A stretch of 64,000 nucleotides of DNA, taken from contig CM045992.1 of NCBI GenBank assembly GCA_025175895.1, positions 116,648,377-116,712,376 on the forward strand, given 5' to 3'. A model generated the notes under the pieces. It did no database searches. It saw only the letters and a list, made by a program, of their open reading frames with translations, and was not told the DNA's origin. Shown here piece after piece: positions 32,215 through 44,281 of this stretch; within the stretch, counting starts at the first letter, position 1; every line of letters starts with the position of its first letter. The translations under genes were made by a program, and so were the position numbers. This DNA is from Wurfbainia villosa (Eukaryota; Streptophyta; Magnoliopsida; Zingiberales; Zingiberaceae).

Positions 32215-33225
32215 CTCATGTCTATATAAGGAAGGCTACACCCAAACCCTAGGGAGAGGATCGACAGTTGGGACTGCACATCGGTGCCCTAAAAAACACC
32301 GAAAACTTGCAACAGAGAGGAAGGAAGCCGCTCGAGGATCAAGTTCTGCACCTCAATGCTAGAGAGAAGAGCCACAGTGCATTATAATTCACATTCCTTG
32401 TGCAATTTACATTATTTCTATGAATTTGGTTATGCTTTGTGTTTCTCTTCTCGTATTCATGGAGTAGATTCTCCGATTCTAGGATTAGGGAGTCGTTTGT
32501 ACACGTAGAACATGTTATTTCAAATATATTTCTGTTCTTGAATTTATATTTACAATTGATGTTTGTTTAGATCGATAGTTATTCGTTTTGGCTTTCTATA
32601 TACTATGCGTAGCTAATACGAGGGGTGACAACCCTCATATCAAAGATTTAGGAGAACTAAGGAGGAGCCTAAGGGTTGACCTCTCTCCGGTAACCACGGA
32701 TAGAAGGGTGTGATAGAGTCGGGAACGAGACACATTTCGATTCATCACAGGGATTGATTTGGCATCCTCGTATTGCCTACCCTGTCCTAAAGCCAGGGGT
32801 TGACCTCGTATGGTAGAGGTAGTTCCCGATAGATGCGAAGGCTAATCGGAGAAGTGTATGATGTCCCTTTCACAAGACCGTAGTTAGACGTCTAGACAAC
32901 ACCCAATTGGTAGCATGTTTGCAACGCACAAGTGAAACCAAAATCCTAGAATTCCCTCCAAAGACTCATAGAAACTCTTCTCTTCCTCCGTGTAACATCA
33001 TACTAGAGTTAAGACCGCCGCCAATCCTCGTAATCACAACTGCTAGAACTAAACTTCGAACAAGAACGTCCATCAAATAATTGGTACTCAAATCTCAGTC
33101 CCTATGGGATCGATAATCTATTTATTACTTGACGACATCTGTGCACTTGTGGGTGAGTGCGAGCACGCGCTTCGAGTCTTCTACGGTTCCCGTCGTGAGA
33201 TTTGAGGATGCATTCGCGTGCATCA
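32215..33225 (+). repeat. 3' LTR of element G, second part
   Basis: This resumes after the CCAAC duplication of F and matches 12406-13420, including the TATA box TATATAAGG at 32223-32231. It ends GTGCATCA at 33225. Confidence 0.9.
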
Positions 33226-33230
33226 TCGTG

Positions 33231-34060
33231 CCTACTCGGGTCCCGACCTCCCGAGCCCTAACTCTAAATGAAGTGATCTCGAGTAGGCAAAGGGGGCTGA
33301 GATAGTTCATTAACCCTTGGACCTACCCAAGAACATAGGAGGGAGCACAATACCCCCAAACCCAAGACAGTGAGAGGAGGAAGAGCCCTTTAGCTCAAAC
33401 TAGGTGAAGAGAACCAAGGATATAGGAAAGAACACTCAAGGATCGAGTAGAATATTTTTCGAAAAGTCAACAAGCCATAGCAAAGGGTTATATTTTGTTT
33501 AAACAAGGAAATATAACAAATAGTCATGAGATATTGAAATTATAAATTAGAAACATCCAGAGAAAATTTGTCCAAGGCTATTACACAGTTAATGAAGGCC
33601 ACGTACTCCTTGGGAGGAGAATATCTCTGAGCGAAAAAAATACTTAATGACTCCCTTAAATCCCATTTGAAAGAAATAAATAGCCCTGGGGCAGGGCATC
33701 TTTTATTTGTTTTTCCCCAGTTGTGCACCACTCTTCCTCCAACTCGCATTGCATCATTAAAGAGTGTAAAATCTTATTATGCTCTCGGGAGATTTGAAGA
33801 AGATTCGTAGATATTACTTAGTAGCCTTCAAATTGGTTGGTTTGATGTTGGCGTAGATGGGTGGCTAGTTCCACGACCCCATGAGACATAGCAGAAGTCA
33901 CCAAGTTCATCTGGTTAATTCATCCATAGTTCGATTGGTCGCCGCCCCAAGCTGTGCCACCAGGGACCCCCCATTTGAGACATTGGGAGAGGATTAGATT
34001 CTTCTCCTCAATGACAAGGTGTTTATGTGTGGCTTCTAAAGCTAGCTCTTCCTTCAAATA
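33231..34060. other. Old background right of element G
   Basis: No gene. It holds GAGTAGGCAAAGGGGGC- and CCCCCAAACCCAAG-type sequence and is probably the downstream part of the minus-strand PF04195-like frame, or its element, beyond recognition. Confidence 0.3.
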
Positions 34061-34066
34061 GCCTAT

Positions 34067-36089
34067 CTATAGTTGAGATTTCTCTTTTTCTGTTAAGGCT
34101 TCTTGAAGCTGAGCCCAACAAGTGGCTAACTCAATGGATAATGATTCAACTCGATGGAGAGCTTCATCGCAGCTCCCCAAAAGAGTTGACATTTGCTTCT
34201 GTAGGGTGAGGAGGTGGGATGTCAGGACCTCATTGGCAATAGTTAGCTCAACTTCACGCTCAGATGAATGAGCCACGGGTGATGCCAGCGGGTTCACTTA
34301 AGCCTAAGGAGTGGCATGAGAAGCAGCTGCTTGATCCAGAAAGTCTGCCAAATGGCGAACTAACTCTCCATAGTTATCCTGAGTTTGTATAAACATGGGC
34401 AATAAGAGGGTGGAATAAAAAGAAGAAAGGAATACATCAGATGAGCAGACTTACGAAAGCCAAGCCATAGTGTATCCACTCTAGAATTGCATGGAGGCTC
34501 GAGCAACGGATGAGTCAAAGCTCCTCGAGTGAAGGGGTTCGAAGGAGAGAGAGGAAGGGTACTGGGGGGTGCACAAATATTTGGGAGGAGACTCCTTGCG
34601 ATTCAAGGAGCCAAGGAGGAAGAGGGGCAACACTCAAAGTATTTATGTTAGGAGGTAAAATAGGAGGTGGAATGGATGGCAAGGGGACAGAGAACTTGGG
34701 CATAGGCTGAAGGGTACTATCTAGGAGAGGGACCGAAATAGATAGAGAGAGAGAGAGAGCGGAGAAGAAAAGAGGTCATCATAGGTGAGATAGGGATCTC
34801 AAGTGAAAGAGCGAGAGACCCTTCTAGAGAAAAAGTTTTAGGGGGAGAAGTGTTGGCAATAAAGGGGAAAAAGGGAGACACATAGGGAATTATAGCAGTA
34901 ATGGGCAAAAGGGTTCGCTAGAGTGAGCTCTCGAGGAAAGTAGGTAGGTGTTTCGATAAAATAGAGGGGCATTGTAGCTGGGTGGGGGATGAAGGCAGAA
35001 GAGAGGAGTGAGGTGGAGGGAAATCGGGGATCTCAAGTATCACCGAAGAAGAGGGTTCGACCCTTAAAGACTCGGGCAAAGAATAGGTAATGCGGGGTCT
35101 GCACGAGGGTCGAGGAGAGTGTTCATAAGAGGACAAATAGGAGGCAAGACCCTCGAGCTGAACAGAGGACGTAGGAGGGTCCCTTTGCCATTTTGCAACT
35201 ACCCGACCAAGAGGTTGAACAAGGGTCTGCCCCTGAGTGGTGGTTACGGTAGGTGGTTCTTCCTCGGTTAACAATTGTGTAATGGAGGGGAGCCAAGAAG
35301 GCTAGGAAGAGTAGTGGAAGACCCTGCCCCTCCCAAGTTTTTCCCCTTGGACTTCAAAAGAAGAGTGTGTATGGGCTCTTGCATGATGTCGTCTGTACAA
35401 AAAAATAAACTCAAAGGAAAAAAAAAAGAATGATTGCCTATGAGAGTAAATCCCTCGACTAGAAAAGGCAATGACTAGAAGTGAGAGAGAAGTCGTTCGT
35501 TTAGTAATAGGTGAAGGTCATAGTCTTGCTTTCGGAGATTAAGCATAACAAAAAGAAAGGGGTTGGTTGGCTCGACATGCTTTGAGGCTCGGGAGCTCGG
35601 GAAGCTTCGTTAGTCATATCCCTGAATAGGGAAGAGGGGTAGGGAGGCTGGAATAGGAGCAAAAAGTTCTTCCAACCTTTATGTGAGGAAGACATATTCC
35701 TCAAGAATTGGTAGTCGGGATGGCCCGTAAACTAAAAGACTCTCGATTCCTCCATTTTTAACTAAAAAAAGGTAGTAAAATATAGTGGGTATTAAAGGGA
35801 GCTGGAGATATTCGAAAATGATAATGCTCTTGGCTGAAATGTGGAAAGCCTTGGGGGCAAGCTGATTCAAAGACAAAAGGTCAGGGTAAACAGGGGAAAA
35901 AGGTCATCGAAGACCACCTTTGAGTTGACCTAGGAAAAAATAATGGTCGCCAGATGGGAGGTGATGAGGTCGATCCGTGGAACTAAGGAAAGAAAGATGA
36001 ACAACCTTTGGAACATACCTATCGAGATGTCGTTGAGAGGGACGAAGCGAAGTAAGGCGAGAAGAAAGAGTTTCAAACCAAAGAAGCAC
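34067..36089 (-). pseudogene. PF04195-like ('putative gypsy type transposon') frame, broken
   Basis: Read on the minus strand. The first frame (36089-35904) ends FFLGQLKGGLR and a TGA, and continues in frame as PFSPVYPDLLSLNQLAPKAF, then IFYYLFLVKNGGIESLLVYG (to 35679). After a frameshift it reads SSSHKGWKNFLLLFQPPYPS (35704-35501). GGLRxPhxP, LNQLAPxx and SSxKGWKxxFF are the marks of the PF04195 plant family. Degenerate Pro/Ser-rich frames follow (35471-34515), then a helical segment (34297-34067, SEREVELTIANEVLTSHLLT) that looks like the coiled-coil end of such proteins. The family's function is not established. Confidence 0.6.
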
Positions 36090-36354
36090 GGGAAGGGCTC
36101 CTAAGAAAAAAAACCATGAAGGAAGAGAGGGTTACTTACTTGAGAGTAAGACAATGAGGAAGATGAAGTATCCAGCCATCAACTCCGACATCACTTTATG
36201 TCTCCAGAATTGCTGAATCCTTCAAGTCACAGAACGCCTCTGCTTTCCTGCCAGCAGCAATACGTAACTGAAACGAAGTACAACACATGTAACTACAGAA
36301 TTTGAAAATGATAGGGGTGTGCATTGGATAAAGAGCCCTAAACCCTATTGTGAG

Positions 36355-36854
36355 TAGGGGTGTGCAATCGGTCGGTTAAATCGAAAAAACCGACCGAACT
36401 TGAAAGTTTGGTTCGGTCCAATCAAAAATTCAATTTTTTTATTAAAAAATATCAGTTTATTCGGTTCAATTTCGGGTTTGAACTGAAAAAATTCAGCTTA
36501 ATCAAACCGACCGATTTTAACTGAAGCAGTCGACTGATTGTAACATCAGTCGACTAATTTGAGCCATCAGTCGACTAAGAAATATTATGTGCTCTTGTCC
36601 ACTGGATTTAGTCGACTGCTATATAACAGCAGTCGAGTGATTGGACCATAAGGTGACTGATTTGAGCCATCAGTTGATTGGACGTAAAAAATTGGTTTTT
36701 CAATTTTTAACCGAAAAACTCGATTTCTTTTGCCAAATCGGTTGGGTTTGGTAAAAAATTTCAATCAATTCAGTTTAGTTAAAAAAATTTGGTTTATTCG
36801 GTTTCGATCTTAATCGGTTCGGTTGGTTAGGTTTTAACCGATTACACACCCCTA
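36355..36854. mobile_element. hAT-type MITE, 500 bp
   Basis: Terminal inverted repeats are TAGGGGTGTGCAATCGGTCG at the left and AACCGATTACACACCCCTA at the right. They are flanked by an 8-bp duplication, ATTGTGAG (36347-36354) and ATTGCGAG (36855-36862), with one change. The TIR sequence and 8-bp duplication are typical of hAT-derived MITEs. Subterminal sequence consists of CGGTT/AACCG motifs. The centre (36530-36690) carries CAGTCGACTG-type motifs like those in the LTRs. A lone TAGGGGTGTGCATTGG at 36312 may be an end of another copy. Confidence 0.85.
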
Positions 36855-36946
36855 ATTGCGAGAGCAGCATAAAGTTAGAAGGATCATGCCCGCTGATGTC
36901 AGACATAAGTGTGTCTCCTTGTCTGACTATTTGAAAGGGGGGGTTG

Positions 36947-37840
36947 TCATATGATATGGGTAGAACTTATGGGACCCATGGAAAGTTTGGAGGTGGAGGA
37001 CTCAGAAGTGGCACGAGTCAGGAGATGTGTGACTCGAGAAGTCGGGAGACGGAGATGTCAGAAGTTGGACGAGTCAAGAGAGAGTGGCTCGAAAAGTAAG
37101 GAGGTAGAGGGGTCAGAAGTGGGATGAGTCAGGAGCTGAATGACTCGGGAGACGAAGAAGTTAGAAGCAGAGCGAGTCGGGAGCAAGGCAATTCGGAAAG
37201 TAGGGAACTCATGAGTTGAGAGCAGGAAGAGACGGAAATTCGGGGACCACAGAGGAGATTCCTCTTGATAGTTATCACGTCTATTCCCCTAACAACCTTA
37301 CCTAATGATCATTCTTGAATACATGGTATACCAGGTGAAGATTCCCTACAGTGATTATCCACTAATAGCCTAGCAAAGAGTGTTACCGTGAATAACCTAG
37401 ATGGGTGAAGTACCTTAAAGATGCTATATAAAAGTAGGTTGAGATAAAGAAAAGCTCTCTGATATTTTTTCTACCGAATATTTTCTACTTGCATACTTTC
37501 AACTTTTATATCCTGGATCAAGAGGTCACAGGTTCAAATCCTGGAAACAACCTCTTGCAAAAAAAAAAGCAAGGTAAGGCTGCGTACAATGGATTCCTTC
37601 TCCGGTACCCCGCGTGGTGGGAGCTTCGTGCACCGGGTTGATTTTTTATACTTTCAACTTTCATCTTCATCTCCCTATCTAACTTAAGCATCGAAGAGTC
37701 ATAGTCAAAGCATCGATGGTCGTTTGACTTATGTTACACTTGATAGGGTACTGTTATAGTCGTGAGGACTCACACTCTCCCGAAGGCTTAGCGAAAGGAG
37801 ACAAAAAGCGACCGTATCATTTTGTTTTATTTTTCTATCG
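36947..37840 (+). mobile_element. Probable gypsy-like LTR
   Basis: A purine-rich GAAAGGGGGGG ends near 36945 and is followed by TGTCATATGATATGGG. About 470 bp downstream lies a TATA box (CTATATAAAAGTAGG, near 37418-37432) and then a leader-like stretch. This suggests a plus-strand 3' LTR preceded by its polypurine tract. The right border is not certain. A SINE is inserted at 37507. Confidence 0.45.
37507..37647 (+). mobile_element. Au-like SINE, 5'-truncated
   Basis: A 141-bp copy with exact 14-bp duplications ATACTTTCAACTTT at 37493-37506 and 37648-37661. It contains the tRNA-like B box GGTTCAAATCC (37531-37541) after GATCAAGAGGTCACA, the Au body GGTAAGGCTGCGTACAATGG, then CCCCGCGTGGTGGGAGCTTC, GTGCACCGGG and a terminal T run. 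The A-box part expected in full-length Au SINEs is missing. An A run was gained near 37559-37568. Confidence 0.85.
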
Positions 37841-37869
37841 ATGAAATTGTTAGTATCTCTGTTTGCCCT

Positions 37870-40693
37870 CAAATTTGACATGTAGATGCATTAGGGTATA
37901 GAGATCGCTACTTATATCATCACCGTGAATAGCGACCAATTTTGGTCAAATTCCATTGTTTAGACCACCTTTTTAATTTTTTAATACTTTTTAATTTTAT
38001 TTTTCTACTTTATTTTTATTTATTGTTTATCCCATTAGTGGTCATAAAATTTTTAAAAATTGTTGGATGATTTAAGTCTTTCAACTTTCTTGTATCCACG
38101 TATTTTAATTTGTATGTTTCCTGTGTCTTTTGATCTTGTTTGTTAGTATTTTAGGTAAGATCAAAAAATTTCTTTTGGTAGTAAACATGGATTCTTATTA
38201 TCAACAACTTAGAGGCTTTAATTAAGCTTATGATTCAAGCACTAAACAACAGGTAACAGAAATTCATATACATATTCTCATTATTACCAGCCTGAACATC
38301 AATATTTTCAATATCAATCTCAGTATAATCACCCTGACTCTCAGTATCATCATCACAATCAACAAGACATGTATGATTATTTTCTAATATATATGCTTGT
38401 AATTCAGATTTCAGATATAGAAATACACATAAGTATATTCCTGAACAACCTCAGTGCTACCAACCCATTCAACAAGGCACGTATGAATCATCTAATTGGG
38501 AGGATCACTCAAGTTTCAACTATGAGGAATCACAATAACAAAATGCTCAAAAATTTTCAACTTATCAGAGTTCATTGAGATTTCAGGGTGATTTGATGTT
38601 TGATGGATCATAACCATTCCAACAAGTCGGTCAACTACCTAGGGCACATATCAAGATTATAGTAGAGAAATGTCTGCCCTTATTCAAACAATAACGTTAT
38701 TATATATGAGTTTATCCAGCAAATGATATTGCAACAACAATAATTTCACTGCAAATGCAATAATGTCAACATCAAGCTAGGAATTGCATATACAGCTGGA
38801 TCAACTTACATCATCCATCAACCAAATGCAATCATAGGAATTCATTCAGCCTCTGTCAGAGACCATTTCTATGGATATTGAAGTGCTTGAGAAAATGGAT
38901 TGTAAAGTTTGTGATAGATATGTCTGCGATTCTGCTTCTCTATAGGACTTATAATTCTTTGTGTTGTGATGATGTTGTTGCTGATGTTCTAAATATTAAT
39001 TGGATTTTTGATGAGTTGTCAGTTGTTCCTGCTTGTGAAATTATTATACATGATATTGCAGAAAAGTCAGTATCCCTAGAGTTGTATCTTTTAGTTATGT
39101 AACCACATGATATGCAGTTAAACCTTCTTGTTGATCACTTAGAGTGTGCATGCTCAGAATAAGAGGAGCAGTTACTAGATATTAGTGCCTTAAATTACTA
39201 GTCTGACTGGAAGACATGTGGGATAGTGGTAGCAAGCAAATATATTGAGTTGATTCCCATACAAGTGATTTATAGATGGAGGCCCCCATACTAGACACTC
39301 CTATTATAGTCAAAGTCCCCAACATTTCTACTCAACAAGGCCTTGACACCAAATGCAATAATCCAACCCTTAAGCTGGATACTTTTTCTGAATTACCTCC
39401 GACCACCATAGATAACACATAGGAAGGCAATGAAATTGGAGGGAACAACGCATAACATTCCTGACTACATGTAGAAGGTGTTCGCTTCCACTCGGTCCAT
39501 TCCATCCCCGACATGAATATTATGTCTAAACCATCTTTAACCATCGGGGAGGATATTCTCTTGGACCATGCCACTCCTGGCTTGGATGCTACATCTGAAC
39601 TATCTTCAACTGTCAAGAAGGATTTTCTTTCGGAGCACTCCACTGCCATCTTGGCTGCTTCTTCTAAATCACCTCCAACCACCAAGCACCCAAGGGAGTT
39701 TATTCCATCTTGTCCCTTTTCTTTGTTCATATGCTACATCTATTTTGTTTGTTTTTTTTTTGTTTTGGTCATTATGTTTTATTTATCAAGTTTTTATTTT
39801 GTCAATTTTTTAGATAAATTCCCTATGAGTTCCTTTATATCTTCTTAGAAGTCATAAAAGCTAGTTAAATTTGACTGCCAAATTTTGAGATTTATTGTTA
39901 TGAGTGGATTCCTGAATTACATGTGGTTACTAATTGGTGATGGATTCTATGATAATGGATTGAGTTATGATTTTTGTACACTTAGTGAAGATTGAACCTA
40001 TTTTTCTTGTTTATGTGTGTGCACTTATAGTTCTTGTTACTCTAGAACTTGCTTTGATTCTTTCGAGACCACATTATCATGGGTTTGCATAATTATGATG
40101 AAGCTCAACTCACTTATTTCCTTTTCTTCCTTTATTGCCACAAGATAGCTGAATAACTTTCTTATCTTGCATCATGTCATTTTTTCTTTCTTCCATTAAT
40201 TTTTCTCTATTGTTCTCTTGGGATGCGGGATATTTGGATGTATCATGATGAGTGTTTTGTCTGAGATAGATAAAAGTTTAAATGTGGGAGAGAGTAGTTA
40301 AATGGAAGCATAGGCAAATCATACTTGATCACCACGGAAAAGTCGTGCTTTATCTTTTTAGATGAGTTTGATGATAGTGCATGCACTTCATGTCAAGAAA
40401 AAAAGTTGAAAAGAAAATACTTGAAAAAAAAAAGAGAGGAAGACTAAAAATAGTGGAAAACAAAAAAAAGGGAAAAAAAAATAAACATTTGGCCAAATGA
40501 ATAAAGGCAATAAAAAAAATTCTTTTGACATGTTGTGCTACTCCAAGTTTAAGTATGATAGAATTGTTGCATTCTTTGTTTTGTTTGGAAGTGGATAGAA
40601 TTGTTTACATATTTCAGGAAAATAATAGAGCATTATTGCTTATATATTTATTGAATTATGAAAAGCTAGCCTGGATGAGAAACTTTTTAGGCA
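37870..40693 (+). mobile_element. Decayed gypsy-like internal region
   Basis: An AT-rich stretch without an intact gene. Near 38187 an ATG opens MDSYYQQLRGFN, and Tyr/Gln/His-rich sequence follows in shifting frames (38260-38370), like the N-terminus of gag in some non-autonomous gypsy elements. A short piece, EKMDCKVCDRYVC (near 38890), has a cysteine pattern. Near 40280 comes TTTAAATGTGGGAGAGAG, like a polypurine tract, then A-rich tracts at 40395-40500. It stops where the E-type LTR starts at 40699. The family call is uncertain. Confidence 0.4.
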
Positions 40694-40698
40694 TTGTT

Positions 40699-41470
40699 TG
40701 TTGGTGCAATCGGTCCAGGTCACGATTAACCAGACTAGAATGTAACTTGAGTAGTATTTTGATGTTTGACAAAAAGATTGACAATGTGATTGTCATGGAA
40801 AGTCCAAGAATGGTCTTGACATGAAAAGTCCAAGTCATGTGTACTTGGCAAGGAAAGTCCAAGTCATGGGTATTTGGCAATGGTAAAGTCCAAGTCATGT
40901 GTACTTGACAATGGTAAAGTCCAAGTCATGGGTACTTGGCAATTGGAAAGTCCAAGCATGGGCCTTGGCAATTGGAAAGTCCACATGAAGTTGGCAAGGG
41001 AAGTCCAAGAGTGTGATATTGGCGGTGTAAAGTCCAAGCATTGGTTTTGGCAGAATAAGCCCAATGTTTAACAACATAAATTCCAAGCATGGAGTCTTAG
41101 CGGCATAAGTCCAAATGGATCTTGGCAATTGGAAAGTCCAAGGATGTGATATTAGTGACGTAAAGTCCAAGCTTTAGTCTTAGCGGCATAAGTTCAATGT
41201 TTGGCAACGTAAGTCCAAATGTACCGTGGCAAAGTAAACCCGATTAACATGACAATAACCGATGGAAGCACTTGAAGGCTAGCGTATGGATGAACAAGTC
41301 ATGGAGAACTTGGAGGGATCTGATAGGTGTGAGGTTGATGGAGGTGGCTGGAAGGCTTAGGTCTAGGCTAAGGGTGGTTTATCAAGTACGAGGGGATCAT
41401 ACTTGAGTTAAACCTCATGTTTGAGATGCATCAGTCGATTGGGATTATGGACCAGTCGACTGACCAAGTG
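40699..41470 (+). mobile_element. E-type LTR fragment, plus strand
   Basis: It begins TGTTGGTGCAATCGGTCCAG and contains TTTGATGTTTGACAAAA and about a dozen CTTGGCA...AAAGTCCAAG units at roughly 30-36 bp (40795-41230). These are followed by the CCTAGACCTAAGC block in reverse and CAGTCGACTG motifs (41430-41462). This is the same order as the LTRs of E and B in the opposite direction. It breaks off near 41470-41490 at an A-type LTR fragment, so promoter and R/U5 are missing. Confidence 0.75.
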
Positions 41471-41489
41471 TTTGACACTTGATAGTCAA

Positions 41490-42508
41490 GTGTTTAACAA
41501 TCTCTTCCTCATTGGAGGTAAAAGAAATGAGCTTACAAAAGATAAAGGAAGAGGTAATAACATTACTACTCCTTGTAAAAATAAGTACAAAAACAAAGCT
41601 AATTAAGGTATACCGACAGAGATGATTCAAGTGAAGAGGCTTGGTCGGAGTTGTAGCTTTGTAGCACGAAGGATTGTCATTTAAGAGGTTTAGAGAGCAA
41701 GAGCATTTGAAAGTATTAATCACTTGTGCTAGGGTTTGTGTCCAACCCTTCTTTTATAGAGTAGCAGCTTTGACAAAGTCCAGATCTAGATCCTACTTAA
41801 TTTAATCTTATCTTGAGGTGGCACCTTGCTCTTTAACTGATCCAAAAATCTTGGTGTTTTAACTTATCTACATGTATCGGTCGACTACTGGTTCGTAGAT
41901 CCTTCATAGTCAGTCAGAGTACAGGGTGCTCGGCTGAAGAACATGGTGCTCGATTTCAGTCGACTATCGTCCGATCAGTCAACTGTTGCAGGGTGCTCGA
42001 TATTTGTATAGGGTGCTTGGGATTTGTACTGGGTGTTCATGATTTGTACAGGGTGCTCAGCAATTATACTGGGTGCTCGATTTTTGTATTGGGTGCTCGG
42101 CTAGAGTAAGTGCTCAACCATAGCACTTAGTTCTCGTCTAGAACTCATGATGCTCATTCTCATCCAATTTTTACCTGCATTATAAGATTATCACAACAAA
42201 AGTAATCATGACAGTCCTTGACCATCTGATCTCGACTTTGGCCTTCCCCCGGAATCCTTAGTCGGATCGACGCCTAAGGTTGTCCCCGTACTGAAGACCC
42301 AATCTTACCATTGCTCCTCACAAGAAGCTTACCTTTACTTAACATTAGTCCTCTTACCTGTTGCTTAGCATATGATCCTTTGACCTCAACTAAGGCTATT
42401 TAAATTCTGCACACTTAACATAATATATAAGATAATATTATGACTTAACTTTGAACCTTTGTCATAATCAAAACTTATGTTTGATTATCTGGTATCCCTA
42501 CACCAATA
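41490..42508 (-). mobile_element. A/C-type 3' LTR fragment (element J)
   Basis: On the minus strand it starts TATTGGTGTAGGGATACCAG at 42508 and runs through sequence matching the LTRs of A and C (GATTATGACAAAGG, GGACAACC, GTGCGAG...), a TATA box (CTATAAAAG, minus strand, near 41752-41760) and part of R/U5. It is broken before the CTAGCGCTC end. The terminal bases TATTGG differ from the canonical TGTTGG. Confidence 0.6.
41991..42110. repeat. 20-bp tandem repeat in the J LTR
   Basis: Units of exactly 20 bp start at 41991, 42011, 42031, 42051, 42071 and 42091, each beginning GGGTGYTC and ending in TTTGTAY-type sequence. Less regular copies precede it from about 41926. Confidence 0.85.
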
Positions 42509-43207
42509 ATCTCTCCCTTTTTTATTTATGACAACATGATTCAAAGTCAAGGAAATAAACACATTAACCACTTAGTTTTCAAACACTCCCCCTTAATGTT
42601 TGGTATTTTGAAAAACAATAATCAGAATTTCAAAGAAAACTTTTCTCTCTCCTTAACTTTTCTCTCTTCCTCTTTGACATATACCAAAAATAATGTAAAA
42701 AAGAGAGTATTTCCAAGGTGAATTTTGAAAAACCACTTAAGATTAAAAAAAAAATTTAAGTTCAAAACACTTAAAGTATAAAGTAACAAATTTATGAATC
42801 AAGCATGAGTCATTTACTTTAGGAAAATAATATTTTAACATAAACATTCTAATAAATTGTCTTTAACAAAATGTCCAACTCCGTTTTGACTCAAATGATA
42901 TCAAATTATCACTTAGTATTGGTGAGAGTTAGTCATTTAAGTGATTAGTTTAAAGATTATACTTCATGATTCATGTTGATGCACTTGTTCTACATCAAAA
43001 ATCAAGAGTAAAGTCCTAACATCTCATGCTCATCTACGCGGTTCAGAACACAATTAAGTTAAATCTAAGTGTTGTGAGATGCATTGACTCCTTAAATCTT
43101 TAGGCTCATGATTTCTAAGATAAGTCCTATGCTAGTTCTAAAGAAAATAAAAGATAGATAAATAATATAAGTAAAATCAATTCCTACTCTATTAAACACA
43201 TCCCTAG
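42509..43207 (-). other. Internal end of element J
   Basis: Minus-strand internal sequence ending in the polypurine tract AAAAAAGGGAGAGAT (near 42523-42509), next to the LTR start. A second AAGGGGGAG-type run lies near 42590. No gene is seen. Element C has inserted at 43208, so the rest of J should lie beyond C, outside the window. Confidence 0.5.
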
Positions 43208-44279
43208 TGTTGGTGCAGTAGGCACCTGAATCGAACCTGAGTTTTGATTATAGAAAATACACAAAGTTAAGTTTACTTTATTATCTCACGAGCTGAATCA
43301 AGTGTGCGGAATTGCTAAGCTAAAGCTGAAGGTTGGTGACACCCGGAGGTTAGTTGTGGTGGTCGGGCAACACCGGGAGGACTTCGGAGGGAGCCAAAGA
43401 ACTCAGGTGAAGACTGGAAGAGAAGCTTCAAAGGTAAAGGTTGAGGTAAGCTCGTGTGCGTGAGTGTAAGTAAGGTCGTGTCCTCCGTACAAGGATGTCC
43501 TTAGGCGACGATCCGACCAAGACTTCCCATGGAAAGTCTAAGTCGAGATCGGATGGTAAACGACCATCGAACTTACTTATATTAACTGCATTTTCAAGCT
43601 AACTCTTCATTGTAGCTAGAAACCCTGCCATCATTCGACTGATTCTTTCAAAGAATGATCGTAAGGGTAGCAATTGATCACGGCCAAGGATCAGCCTCGA
43701 GGAGAGTCAAAGCTTATCACTATTTCTCAAGGGCTAGGTGGCATCACCTCATGAAACCTCATCTCAACGATTAGGGTTTTACAAGGCTATAAAAGTAGGG
43801 GTTCTCCACCCCTTTTCAATTATTGAGAGCCTCCAAGTGCTTCCAATATGCTACGACTCTCCGACATTCTTACGACGACGAAACGCTGCCGAAATGATGA
43901 CTAGAGCTCAATCTTCTCATCTACAAGTCGTTGGTAAAAGTTATTTTAAAGTTCAATCAGTACTTGTAATTATTGTTTTATTATCATGCTTTCATCATAA
44001 CGAGGAGAGGGGGAGTGTCCCTCTACCTCAATCCTTTTCGTGATTTTGTAATCGCTTACTCCTACCTCTAACGAGGAGGAGTGTTTTTAGTGGTTTGCCC
44101 TCCGTACATGGTCTAGGACCGTTAGGGCCTTGGATTAGCAGCCGAAGGTTGTGAACCAAGTAAAAAACAAAGAGTATCTTATTTATTTTCCACTGTATAC
44201 TTTTTCATTAAACGAATTCTGTCGAAAAGTTTTCTCGCGTGCTATTCACCCCCCCTCTAGCGCTCAAATCGATCCAACA
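43208..44279 (+). repeat. 5' LTR of element C
   Basis: A 1072-bp LTR, TGTTGGTGCAGTAGG to GATCCAACA, collinear with the LTRs of A. TATA box TATAAAAG at 43788-43795. The CCCCCCCTCTAGCGCTC block lies just before the end. Confidence 0.9.
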
Positions 44280-44281
44280 AG

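Larger units (their letters stand above)
12037..33225 (+). mobile_element. Element G: non-autonomous Ty3-gypsy retrotransposon with nested F and H
   Basis: 5' LTR 12037-13420, TGGCGYC-type primer site 13426-13444, internal region to 16336, and a 3' LTR from 16337 that is interrupted at 16717 by element F and resumes to 33225. The flanking bases are TCGTA (12032-12036) and TCGTG (33226-33230), a target duplication with one change. Without F the element is about 5.7 kb. It holds a degenerate gag-like frame and the conserved block GCGCTTCTTGGGAGGCAACC (14823-14842) typical of Athila/Tat-type elements. It has no protease, reverse transcriptase, RNase H or integrase. Confidence 0.85.

Noticed and set aside
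37513..37560. A tRNA gene
   Set aside because: Only the B-box half is present, followed by the Au SINE body; no cloverleaf can be formed.
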